DNA from: CAVXYC01 sp046154735
GTDB lineage: Bacteria; Chloroflexota; UBA6077; JACCZL01
Direction: 5' to 3'
DNA: 16,748 nucleotides
Assembly: GCA_046154735.1 (NCBI GenBank)
Contig: JBJXFJ010000011.1
Location: 1-16,748, forward strand
The notes beneath the pieces were generated by a model. It did not search any database, was not told the DNA's origin, and saw only the letters and a list, made by a program, of their open reading frames with translations. Below are positions 6,495 to 14,310 of this stretch, piece by piece. Made by a program: the position numbers and the translations under genes. The stretch's first letter is position 1. Each line of letters opens with the position of its first letter.

Positions 6495-6532
6495 CCGCTC
6501 CGTATTCTTCACAGAACGGCGGGGGATTAGCC

Positions 6533-7267
6533 ATGGCCTATGAGATCATTGAGCATGCCCTGAAGACTGATGAGCACGGCGTAGCCGGATACATCGCGTA
6601 TCCGCGACGCGCTCAACCAGGTCCGGCACTTCTCCTGGTCCACCAGTACACCGGGCTGACGGGTTACTTGAAGATCGAGGCGCGCAAGTACGCCAAGCTC
6701 GGCTACACCACCGTGATCCCCAATCTCTATGAGATCATGGGGCATCCGTCAGTGACCCACATTCATCTGGGCGCGGAGATCCAGCGTCAGACATCGGATG
6801 CTCAATTCATCGCCGCCATCAACCAGGGCTGGGAATATGTACTGGCCCGTCCGGATGTGGACCCTGAACGAGCCGCTGTGGCGGGCTATTGCATGGGGGG
6901 CCGAATTGCCCTCCACTTTGTGGCCGCCACGCCCAATGTGCGCGCATTCGTCGGCTATTACCCCACCGTTCGGGACGAGCCCAAGACAGAGATGCGGCCG
7001 CGCCGGGGCTGGGAGGCCGCCCTCGATTTCAAGTGTCCGTCACTGGTCATGTTTGGGGCCGATGAATCCGTCTCACCCGTGGCCATCCAGGAGCTCCTCT
7101 GGAAAGCGCTACTTGAGAACGGCCAGCGGCTAGAATGGCACTACTTTGCGCATGGCGGGCACGGGTTCATCGACCCTGACGCCTTCTATGATCCGCACGT
7201 GGGTGAGCTCGCCTGGCCGCTGGTGGTGGACTTTCTTCAGCGCGAGCTCGGAAACTTCGAGCGCTAG
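6533..7267 (+). CDS. Dienelactone hydrolase family protein
   Basis: The 244-residue alpha/beta hydrolase has the DLH triad: nucleophile C120 in GYCMGG, D177 in FGADESV and H210 in HGGHGF. The length is typical. Dienelactone hydrolase proper opens dienelactones in chlorocatechol breakdown, but most genomic members have unknown ester or lactone substrates, and no aromatic-degradation genes are nearby. The block after strand 3 reads LLVHQYTG, with Q38 where characterised enzymes usually have the Glu that pairs with the Cys, so the chemistry may differ. GGGGGAT six bases before the ATG is a clear ribosome binding site. The gene is alone and converges on the response regulator with a 54-nt gap. 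Confidence 0.87.
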   Translation: MAYEIIEHALKTDEHGVAGYIAYPRRAQPGPALLLVHQYTGLTGYLKIEARKYAKLGYTTVIPNLYEIMGHPSVTHIHLGAEIQRQTSDAQFIAAINQGWEYVLARPDVDPERAAVAGYCMGGRIALHFVAATPNVRAFVGYYPTVRDEPKTEMRPRRGWEAALDFKCPSLVMFGADESVSPVAIQELLWKALLENGQRLEWHYFAHGGHGFIDPDAFYDPHVGELAWPLVVDFLQRELGNFER

Positions 7268-7321
7268 CGCGTCGGTCCACTCGGGGAATGGGCTCGCACT
7301 GAGGCCCGCGTCTGACTCGGC

Positions 7322-8035
7322 TTACTGCTGGGCCAGGCCGTGCCGGAGGGCAAACGCCACCACTTGAGCGCGATTGTGGAGGTGGAGCTTCTGAAGAATA
7401 TTCTTCAGGTGATACTTGGTGGTGTTCTCGCTGACTACGAGCTTCTGGGCGATCTCCTTGTTCGATGCTCCGGCCACAAGGAGCTCGAGCACCTCGCGCT
7501 CGCGGGCAGTCAGCGGAGTGATCATGTCCGCGTCATCACCGGTGCCGATCATCTGGGCTGAGTGCGATGCTGACGCGGAACCACCGCTGAGCGGTGGGGG
7601 TGTTGGCCGACGACTCAAGCGCGAGAATTCCGACAAGAGCTTGGATGCCAGCGCGGGGGTGAGCGCCGGCTCACCTCGAGCGGCCGCCTGAACATGTGCC
7701 ACCAGCTCCCGCGGCTCCAGATTTTTCAGCAGGTACCCCTGTGCTCCGCTCTTCACGGCGTCAAATAGATCATCTTCAGACTCCGAAGCCGTGAGGACAA
7801 CGATTGACAACGCGGGCATCTCGTGCTTGAGCAGCCGCGTTGCCTCGAGGCCGCCCATCTCCGGCATATCCAGGTCCATGAGCAAGACATCAGGATAGAG
7901 CTCACGCGCCAGATCCACGGCTTCCCGGCCGTTGGCCGCTTCTCCAACAACCTCGATTCCGCCGGCAAGCAGAAATGCCTTGACTCCCTCACGGACCAAG
8001 GCATGATCATCAGCCAGGAGAACGCGGACAGACAT
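7322..8035 (-). CDS. NarL/FixJ-type response regulator (receiver + LuxR HTH)
   Basis: The 237-residue product starts at the ATG at 8035, with GGAG eight bases before it; the frame also contains an upstream start at 8065. The receiver domain (1 to about 122) has D9-D10, phospho-acceptor D54 in LLMDLDMPEM, T82 and K104. A linker with PTPPPLSGG precedes a LuxR HTH (about 174-237): LTAREREVLELL, ASNKEIAQKLVVSENTTKYH and LKNILQKLHLHNRAQVVAFA. It should be a DNA-binding regulator switched by phosphorylation, but no histidine kinase is in the window. It follows the 976-aa ABC gene on the same strand after 88 nt, so it may be co-transcribed with that exporter or control it. Confidence 0.92.
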   Translation of the reverse strand: MSVRVLLADDHALVREGVKAFLLAGGIEVVGEAANGREAVDLARELYPDVLLMDLDMPEMGGLEATRLLKHEMPALSIVVLTASESEDDLFDAVKSGAQGYLLKNLEPRELVAHVQAAARGEPALTPALASKLLSEFSRLSRRPTPPPLSGGSASASHSAQMIGTGDDADMITPLTAREREVLELLVAGASNKEIAQKLVVSENTTKYHLKNILQKLHLHNRAQVVAFALRHGLAQQ

Positions 8036-8123
8036 TGAGGTTGCTCCAGACGTGAAACTCGGCACCGATCAATATGAAGTGACTGTACGAGGTAGGGCGG
8101 GAGGTTCGCAGAGAAGCTGGCCG

Positions 8124-11054
8124 CTAGGCCGAAAGCGCGGCCAGCTTGGAACGCGTGTCTTCTAATCTCGCCCGGGCAGTCTCTTCCATGTGCTCCAGGG
8201 TTCCCTCTCCCAGGCGGTTGAGTAGCAGGTCAAAATCAACTCGCCGAAGCACATGCAGCTCGGTGGGTGTGCGAGCCCTCACCGTGGCCGTACGCGCCGT
8301 TCTGCGGAGAAAGCTGATTTCGCCAAAATAGTCGCCTTCAGTGAGAGTGGCCACAATCTGCTCATGGGCATCTTCATCGTGGACCACGATCTCCACTTCA
8401 CCGCGTCCGATGATGAACAGCTCATCCCCCAGGCTGCCCTCGCGCACAATGTCCTGGCCAGGCAGACGCTCCATAAAGAGCAGCAGGTTCGATGTTTCCT
8501 CGATCACCTCAGGAGGGAGGCTTGAGAACGGGGCGAGCTTGCTCAAACGACGCATCGCCTGGCGAGCGCCGCTCACAGCGGCTTCACCCAACTCATCCTT
8601 GAGGAGCTGCACATACAGGCCCTGTCGATCTAGCAGCTCGTCATGCGTGCCCGACTCCACCACCTGGCCGTCATCCATCACGTAGATAGTGTCGGCATCC
8701 TCAACGCTGCCAATGCGTTGGGCGACAAGGATGAGCGTGCCGGATGAGGCGCTCGCCCGGAGCTTGAGCTCCATTGCTCGTTGTGTAGGAGGATCCAACG
8801 CCGACATCGCGTCGTCCATCAAGACCACTGACGCATCCCGAAGGAGCGCCCGCGCAACGCTAAGCCGCTGGCGAGTAGATGCGGGCAGCGTTGGATCGCG
8901 GTCACTGGTGATCGTATCGTAGCCACCGGGCAATCCACTCACAATCTCGTGTAACCCGGCTTCCATGGACGCATGGAGCACCTCATCCTCAGTGGCATCC
9001 GGCTTGGTAATGCGGATGTTCTCGTAAATCGTGGCGTTGAGGACAAATGTATCCTGCGTAAGCACGGTAAGCTGAGAACGCAGCGTGTCACGTGTCACGG
9101 TGGCCGTATCCACACCATCCCAAAGCACCTGTCCGGAGGTCACGCCCTCCAGGCGGGGTAGTAGCGTGATGAGATTGGCTTTCCCCGATCCAGTAGGCCC
9201 AACGAAGGCGATCTTCTTGCCCGCGGGGATGTCCGCGTTCAGACCCTTGAGGATAACCTTGCCGCCATTCTGGCTGAGCTTCACATCTCTGAGCTCAATG
9301 GCCGTCTGCAATGGCTGGAGTGGCAAGCCACCCACTGGCTCCTCTTCTGGCTTCTGATCAAACACCTTGCGTAGTCGATTCAAGCCATCGGCGCCCTGAG
9401 TCAATGCCTGAGTAGCGCCCGCGAATTGGCCCGCTGGACCATACAGGCGCAGCAGCAGAAGATAAAACGCGGCCAGCGCACCTGCCGTGAGGTCCTGCCC
9501 TTCGGAGAGAATGACAATCGCTCCGCCGGTAATCAATATGGCAACCTGCGCGGCATTGGTAATGAGCATGCTGGCCCGGGCGAACGTGGAGGTGACCAGC
9601 GTGGTGCGCACATTCAGATCGCGATTAATCTGCAGCCTTTCCTCAAACCGCGTAACGGCCGGCAGCCGGGCATTCCAGAAGCGCAGAAATCGCTGTCCGG
9701 CGAGATTTTCAAAGAGGGCCTGTTGAATCTCGCTGGCTCGCCGGGAGCCTTCACGCTGGAGCTCACGCGTGGTCACTCTGCCTGTTCGGGCGGAAAATGC
9801 AAAGAGGGGCAGCCCGGCGATTGCAATTCCCGCAAGCACCAGATTGGTGGACAGCATGGAGAATCCAAAGAGCAGCATGGCCAAACCGTTACTGATCAGC
9901 GGCACCAATCCGGTGGAGAGCGAAGCAGGCACGTAGGCGATGTCTGTGAAGAATCGCTGGCTGATATCCGTGGCGGCCGTGCGCGCATGAAACGTGACCG
10001 GCAACCGCTGCATGTGCCCGAAAAAGCGGCGCCGCAGCTCGGTATTCACACTCTGGCTCACCGTGGCCACTAGATACGTCTGACGGATCCGGGCGATGGT
10101 GTTAATGATGAACATGAACACCATTGCACCAAGTAACAGTAAGAGAGTGGGTATCCGCTCGTTCACGGCAATGGGCTCACCGGCATTGCCGATATTCATG
10201 ATCGCAAAGGGCAGCGGTCGCCGGCTGAGAATCTGGTCAATGAGAAATCGGAACGCAAACGGGACAAACAGGTCAAATGAGAGCCCCAGGAGGATCGTCA
10301 CCATGACCCAGGCCAGCGCACCGCGATAGGGCGCGAAGTAGGGAGCGACTTCCTTGACCGCCTCGATCATTGAGCCGCCGCCGGTCTGGTTCGCCGCTTC
10401 AAGCCGTCGGAGCCACTGTCCCTCAACAACCTGCAGCGGCGGACGGTAGGCAGCCCGAAACGCATCCGAATTGCCCTTGCGCGCTTCCGCAATCAGGCGC
10501 TGGAGCCGATCTGCGCCCCGCCACGAGATGAGGTACATCACAAATGCCGCGGCCACATTGGAAGCTACCGGAGAATGACGCTCGGCTCTCTGCCGAGCGT
10601 ACTCCAGCACCGACTGAAGCTGACCTTCCTCACGCATCTTGTTCACGCGAGCGGGCATCTCGATGTACTCAGTCGCACCCGATTGCGCGGCCAGGTAACC
10701 GGCCAAACCATCAACCCAGAAACGTCCCAACGGATGCCCGGGACCGAGCAGTGCGTCCGCAATGATGGGTGTGAGCACGATCTCAGCCGGTAGGCCGGGT
10801 GATTCCGAGCTAATCAACAGACAATGCAACGGCTCCGGAGGCGCTGGCTCATGGTCATGATCATGAGGCACATCCACCAGGCACAGGTGTACCGCTGTGA
10901 GATCGCTCACACTTTTGGAGAGGGACGCGGCTATCTTCGCGGTGGCCTCTCGATAGGCCGGAATGAGCGAATCCAGCCGCTCCTCAGCCCAGGAACCGGA
11001 ACGAGCATGAAACACCAGAGGTCCATCAGCACGTGTCACGATTTCTGCACTCAT
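8124..11054 (-). CDS. ABC exporter half-transporter with degenerate ATPase and C-terminal cNMP-binding domain
   Basis: The 976-residue protein starts at the ATG at 11054, with GGGAGG four bases before it; the frame is open upstream to 11156. Order: N-terminal extension 1-230 (His-rich HDHDH near 64-68, FWVDGLAGYL at 112-121); six-helix exporter domain about 245-545; ATPase about 585-822; cyclic-nucleotide-binding domain about 843-945. The ATPase departs from consensus at every catalytic motif: Walker A is GPTGSGKA (A626 for Ser/Thr), the signature is LPAST at 723-727 for LSGGQ, the Walker B Glu is D748 (LMDDAMSALD) and the switch His is Q779. The cNMP domain keeps the phosphate-binding cassette FGE (910-912) and R921. 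It probably pairs with the divergent canonical half-transporter. Substrate unknown. Confidence 0.9.
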   Translation of the reverse strand: MSAEIVTRADGPLVFHARSGSWAEERLDSLIPAYREATAKIAASLSKSVSDLTAVHLCLVDVPHDHDHEPAPPEPLHCLLISSESPGLPAEIVLTPIIADALLGPGHPLGRFWVDGLAGYLAAQSGATEYIEMPARVNKMREEGQLQSVLEYARQRAERHSPVASNVAAAFVMYLISWRGADRLQRLIAEARKGNSDAFRAAYRPPLQVVEGQWLRRLEAANQTGGGSMIEAVKEVAPYFAPYRGALAWVMVTILLGLSFDLFVPFAFRFLIDQILSRRPLPFAIMNIGNAGEPIAVNERIPTLLLLLGAMVFMFIINTIARIRQTYLVATVSQSVNTELRRRFFGHMQRLPVTFHARTAATDISQRFFTDIAYVPASLSTGLVPLISNGLAMLLFGFSMLSTNLVLAGIAIAGLPLFAFSARTGRVTTRELQREGSRRASEIQQALFENLAGQRFLRFWNARLPAVTRFEERLQINRDLNVRTTLVTSTFARASMLITNAAQVAILITGGAIVILSEGQDLTAGALAAFYLLLLRLYGPAGQFAGATQALTQGADGLNRLRKVFDQKPEEEPVGGLPLQPLQTAIELRDVKLSQNGGKVILKGLNADIPAGKKIAFVGPTGSGKANLITLLPRLEGVTSGQVLWDGVDTATVTRDTLRSQLTVLTQDTFVLNATIYENIRITKPDATEDEVLHASMEAGLHEIVSGLPGGYDTITSDRDPTLPASTRQRLSVARALLRDASVVLMDDAMSALDPPTQRAMELKLRASASSGTLILVAQRIGSVEDADTIYVMDDGQVVESGTHDELLDRQGLYVQLLKDELGEAAVSGARQAMRRLSKLAPFSSLPPEVIEETSNLLLFMERLPGQDIVREGSLGDELFIIGRGEVEIVVHDEDAHEQIVATLTEGDYFGEISFLRRTARTATVRARTPTELHVLRRVDFDLLLNRLGEGTLEHMEETARARLEDTRSKLAALSA

Positions 11055-11308
11055 GCAACCTCCCTTCAGTGGCGGAGCGGTATACTCGGCAACGTCCTGC
11101 CGGAGGACCACCAGTTCTAAAGCGACATTGTGGCATGTGAGCCAGCCCTGGACCAACGTCCGGTTGCGTTACAGAAAGTGGTGACCTCCGCGGACTGGCA
11201 ACCTCTGAACCAGAGATTCACTCGAATCAATTGCATGCGAGCATCGGTATCGTTCATTATCGGACCGTATCGAGCGCACAAGCGCGGTTCACCGACTGAA
11301 AGGATACT
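11055..11308. promoter_or_regulatory. Divergent promoter region of the two ABC genes
   Basis: The two exporter genes point away from each other across these 254 bp, so both promoters should be here. On the plus strand TTGCAT (11231-11236) and CATTAT (11255-11260), 18 bases apart, form a weak sigma-70-like pair. GTCCT-N5-AGGAC near 11094-11108 is a small inverted repeat. No gene-like frame is seen. Confidence 0.4.
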
Positions 11309-14029
11309 GTGAACGGTTCCAACGGCAGCGCCATACCAGAGGGATATCTGCGTGAACAGTTCCGAGATCTTGAGATCGCCTTTGCGCCAGGATCTCACGC
11401 GGAGACCGTGCGCAAGGAGTTTGCGCAACATGCCAGGCAGATGCTGGCGGCCGCGCTGCGGCAGCTAAAGCTCCCGGCAAAGTTCGCGATTCAACCCAAT
11501 CCGATTCTGATCATCTGTCGAGATAGCCTGGCGGACGGCTCCGTTGAGGCCGTTGGCGATCCTTCACTCAGCATCATCTCGGTCGTCCTGACACCCGCGG
11601 TCCCCGCCTACGGACTGGCCCGGGAGATCGCCCGGGTCATCTTGCATCGCGTGCAGTCGCTGGGGGTCACCCCGGATGTTACTGAGCGCTCTGTCGCGCT
11701 TACCCATCCGGAAGGTCTGGACTTTGTCATCGGTGGTATTGCGCGGGCTATAGCGACCCGAGTGGAGGTTCGACTCCCATTTTCCAGCCGGTCCGGCGAA
11801 CAGCGTGCTGCGGATGAGATTTGCCGGGAAGTGGGGCGGGAAAATGACTGGAAGCTGCCCGTCTACGATTGCCTGATCGGCGGCCCTGACCATGCTCCCA
11901 GCAGTGAATCGTACTGGGCGATGGCCGAGTCATTTGGAGACTATCTGCTCACGCGCGACGGTCCCAACGCCTGCACTGAGTTTCTCCGAGAGACAGCCGG
12001 GGGTGATATCTCCTATGCGTCGGCGGTCGCGTATGGCAAATACATCGAGGGCCTGACCGTTGAGTGGGTGGAAGGACAGCTCCGGCGCGGAAGCGGACGC
12101 CGCACCGTGAGCTGGACCGCTTTTCTAAAGCGCTCCGTACCCTACTTCCGACCGTATCCATGGCTCGTCGGCTGGTGTGTGATCCTGGTGTTTGCCACCA
12201 GCGTGACCGCTCAATTCACACCATTTGTCTTCCGCGACATTCTTGACACTCCCGCGCTGAGGGATGTATCAGACGAGCCCTGGGCGAGCCTTGCTCAGCC
12301 CATCGAAGGCATCGCTCATCTTCTGGGAGCGCAGCCGGACGAAATCCTTCTGATCAAGAGTGCGCGCATCATCCGACTGGTGCTCGCCCTCTTTGGTGTT
12401 AATGTCGTCTCTCTGGGCACCCAGGTCTTGCTAGTCTATTATGTCAACGTTCTAGGCCAGAATGTCCTCAGGGATCTCCGCGTGCGTTACGTTGACCGGG
12501 TCAATGGCCTGAGTGCAAGTAACTTCAATCGGACATCCACGGGAGATTTGCAAGCCCGGTTCCTCAGTGACCTCGTGCGCCTGGCCGACCCGATGACCCA
12601 AATCGTCTCGTACAGTGTTTACCACATCGTTTACCTGGTCGCGGTAGTGTGGGCCATGTACTTCCTCTCCTGGCAGCTCACGATAGTTCTTCTCGCCGTG
12701 GCTCCCCTGTACATTCTCATCGCTGCTTGGCTCGGTCCAAAGCTTCAGTCGGCAATTCGCACCCGCCAGGAGCGCCTTGCCCAGTTGAATGCTGATCTGA
12801 AGCAGATGGTGGACGCTCACCCGTTGATTCAAATCGGGAATCTCCAACACTTTCTCAGGCGACGAGCTGAACCTGGGATCGAGCACTCACGACGGGTTGA
12901 AATTCGCTCCGACTTCTATACGGGACTCTTTGCCGAAACTGTCACGATCATCGATCAATTCTTTCAGAAATGCGTGCTACTGGTAGGCGGCATCCTGGCC
13001 GTCTTTGGCCTTCTCACCATTGGCACGGTCTCCGCGTTTCTCACCCAGACAAGTCGCGGAATTGCTCGCCTGCATTCTCTGATGAATATCTACCGCCATA
13101 TAGCATTGGCCTCCGCCGTGCTTGAGCGGGTAGAAGAAGTGCTCGCTTTCAAAGTCGAGCCGCTGAATGAACCGGCAGCGAAGCTCCCAACGCGCCCGTC
13201 CGCGCCATCTGCCGCCACGGTTGAGTTTGACCATGTCTGGTTCACCTATAACGGTGCCGATCAGATTCTGCGCGATGTCAGCTTGACCATACCGGCCGGC
13301 GGCAACGTGGCCTTCGTTGGACCCACGGGCGCGGGAAAATCCACCCTGGTCAACATGGTGCCACGGTTCTACGACCCCACCCAGGGCGAGATCCGCATTG
13401 AAGGCGTCCGTACCACAGACATTCCGCTCCCTGAGCTGCGCGCTGACATTGGGCTCGTGTCACAGGACACCTTCCTGTTTAACATGACCATTCGGGAAAA
13501 CATCGGCCTCGGCAAGCTGGGCGCCAGTGACGAAGAGATTGAGGCCGCGGCCCAGCGAGCCCGCATTCACGAGTTCATCCTGACTCTGCCATCCGGTTAC
13601 CACACGCTCGTGGGCGAGCGCGGCTCACGCCTCTCCGGCGGTCAGCGCCAGCGCCTGGCGGTTGCGCGCGCGCTCCTTCGCAATCCGTCCATCCTCATCC
13701 TAGATGAGGCAACCAGCGCCCTGGACGCGGAAACGGAGCGTGAGATCCTTGATGAACTGGATGAGGTCACCCAGGATAAGACGGTGATCAGCATTACGCA
13801 CCGTCTGGCACTGGCCATGCGCGCGGACCGCATTTACGTGGTTGATCAGGGAGAGATTGTGGAAGACGGCACGCACAACGAGCTTATGGTCAAGCAGGGC
13901 CTCTATCGCAAGCTGTTTGAAGACCAGAATCAGCTCATTCTCGCGGCGATTTCAGGCAGCTCAGATTCAGTCCAACGCGAGCCGGCCCTCGCCACAAGTG
14001 GAGAGTCTGACCGAGACAACCTGATCTAA
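11309..14029 (+). CDS. ABC exporter half-transporter with canonical ATPase and N-terminal pseudo-peptidase-like domain
   Basis: The 906-residue protein starts at GTG 11309, with an AAAGGA-type ribosome binding site. Residues 1-265 form an extension not found in ordinary exporters; 275-600 is the six-helix transmembrane domain; 636-870 is the ATPase. The ATPase is intact: Walker A GPTGAGKST (671-679), Q719, signature LSGGQ (775-779), Walker B LILDE (796-800) and H831. The extension has VVLTP, then LAREIARVIL (R105-E-I-A-R109) and FVIGGIARAIA. This resembles the HExxH helix and W..EGLA.Y helix of peptidase MA-like proteases with the zinc ligands replaced. A YWAMAESFGDYLL...FLRE...ASAVAYG segment also fits that fold. 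It likely heterodimerises with the divergent protein. The cargo is unknown. Confidence 0.92.
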   Translation: MNGSNGSAIPEGYLREQFRDLEIAFAPGSHAETVRKEFAQHARQMLAAALRQLKLPAKFAIQPNPILIICRDSLADGSVEAVGDPSLSIISVVLTPAVPAYGLAREIARVILHRVQSLGVTPDVTERSVALTHPEGLDFVIGGIARAIATRVEVRLPFSSRSGEQRAADEICREVGRENDWKLPVYDCLIGGPDHAPSSESYWAMAESFGDYLLTRDGPNACTEFLRETAGGDISYASAVAYGKYIEGLTVEWVEGQLRRGSGRRTVSWTAFLKRSVPYFRPYPWLVGWCVILVFATSVTAQFTPFVFRDILDTPALRDVSDEPWASLAQPIEGIAHLLGAQPDEILLIKSARIIRLVLALFGVNVVSLGTQVLLVYYVNVLGQNVLRDLRVRYVDRVNGLSASNFNRTSTGDLQARFLSDLVRLADPMTQIVSYSVYHIVYLVAVVWAMYFLSWQLTIVLLAVAPLYILIAAWLGPKLQSAIRTRQERLAQLNADLKQMVDAHPLIQIGNLQHFLRRRAEPGIEHSRRVEIRSDFYTGLFAETVTIIDQFFQKCVLLVGGILAVFGLLTIGTVSAFLTQTSRGIARLHSLMNIYRHIALASAVLERVEEVLAFKVEPLNEPAAKLPTRPSAPSAATVEFDHVWFTYNGADQILRDVSLTIPAGGNVAFVGPTGAGKSTLVNMVPRFYDPTQGEIRIEGVRTTDIPLPELRADIGLVSQDTFLFNMTIRENIGLGKLGASDEEIEAAAQRARIHEFILTLPSGYHTLVGERGSRLSGGQRQRLAVARALLRNPSILILDEATSALDAETEREILDELDEVTQDKTVISITHRLALAMRADRIYVVDQGEIVEDGTHNELMVKQGLYRKLFEDQNQLILAAISGSSDSVQREPALATSGESDRDNLI

Positions 14030-14049
14030 TGGCCGAGTGAGGTCGCCTC

Positions 14050-14298
14050 GTGAATCTGCCCATCTTCATTGCGCTCACCCTGGTGATTACCGTGGCAGCG
14101 CTGTTCGTGAGCCTCAAACAGCGCTGGGTGGCCGAGCGCAGAACGCTGATACTCCGCAGCGCGGGCATCTGGGCGCTGGCATCAGCGATCGTCGTATTTG
14201 CAAGTCTTCAACTTCTCGGTCCAGCCCCGGTGGCCATCTACGTCCTGGGACCGCTCCTTGTGGTGACACTTGCTGGGGCGGCCGGCGCGGCACGATAA
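14050..14298 (+). CDS. Small three-helix membrane protein of unknown function
   Basis: The protein has 82 residues. The GTG start has GAGG seven bases before it, and the gene begins 20 nt after the stop of the 906-aa ABC gene, so it is probably co-transcribed. Three hydrophobic segments are visible, at about 4-22, 38-56 and 60-80, separated by a basic loop (KQRWVAERR) after the first. I recognise no family. The position suggests an accessory of the exporter, but that is inference. Confidence 0.6.
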   Translation: MNLPIFIALTLVITVAALFVSLKQRWVAERRTLILRSAGIWALASAIVVFASLQLLGPAPVAIYVLGPLLVVTLAGAAGAAR

Positions 14299-14310
14299 GC
14301 TCACTGAGAA

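Noticed and set aside
6298..6534. 79-codon N-terminal extension of the DUF2330 gene
   Set aside because: It would bury the signal peptide inside the protein; ATG 6297 has its own ribosome binding site.
9426..10073. 215-codon plus-strand frame
   Set aside because: It is antisense to the transmembrane domain of the ABC gene and composed of low-complexity Gly/Arg/Gln sequence.
11055..11156. 34-codon upstream extension of the degenerate ABC gene
   Set aside because: GGGAGG directly precedes the ATG at 11054, and the extension lies in the divergent promoter region.
11309..12103. Active N-terminal metalloprotease or C39 peptidase on the ABC protein
   Set aside because: HExxH is REIAR, the third-ligand Glu is missing, and the C39 Cys and His motifs are absent.
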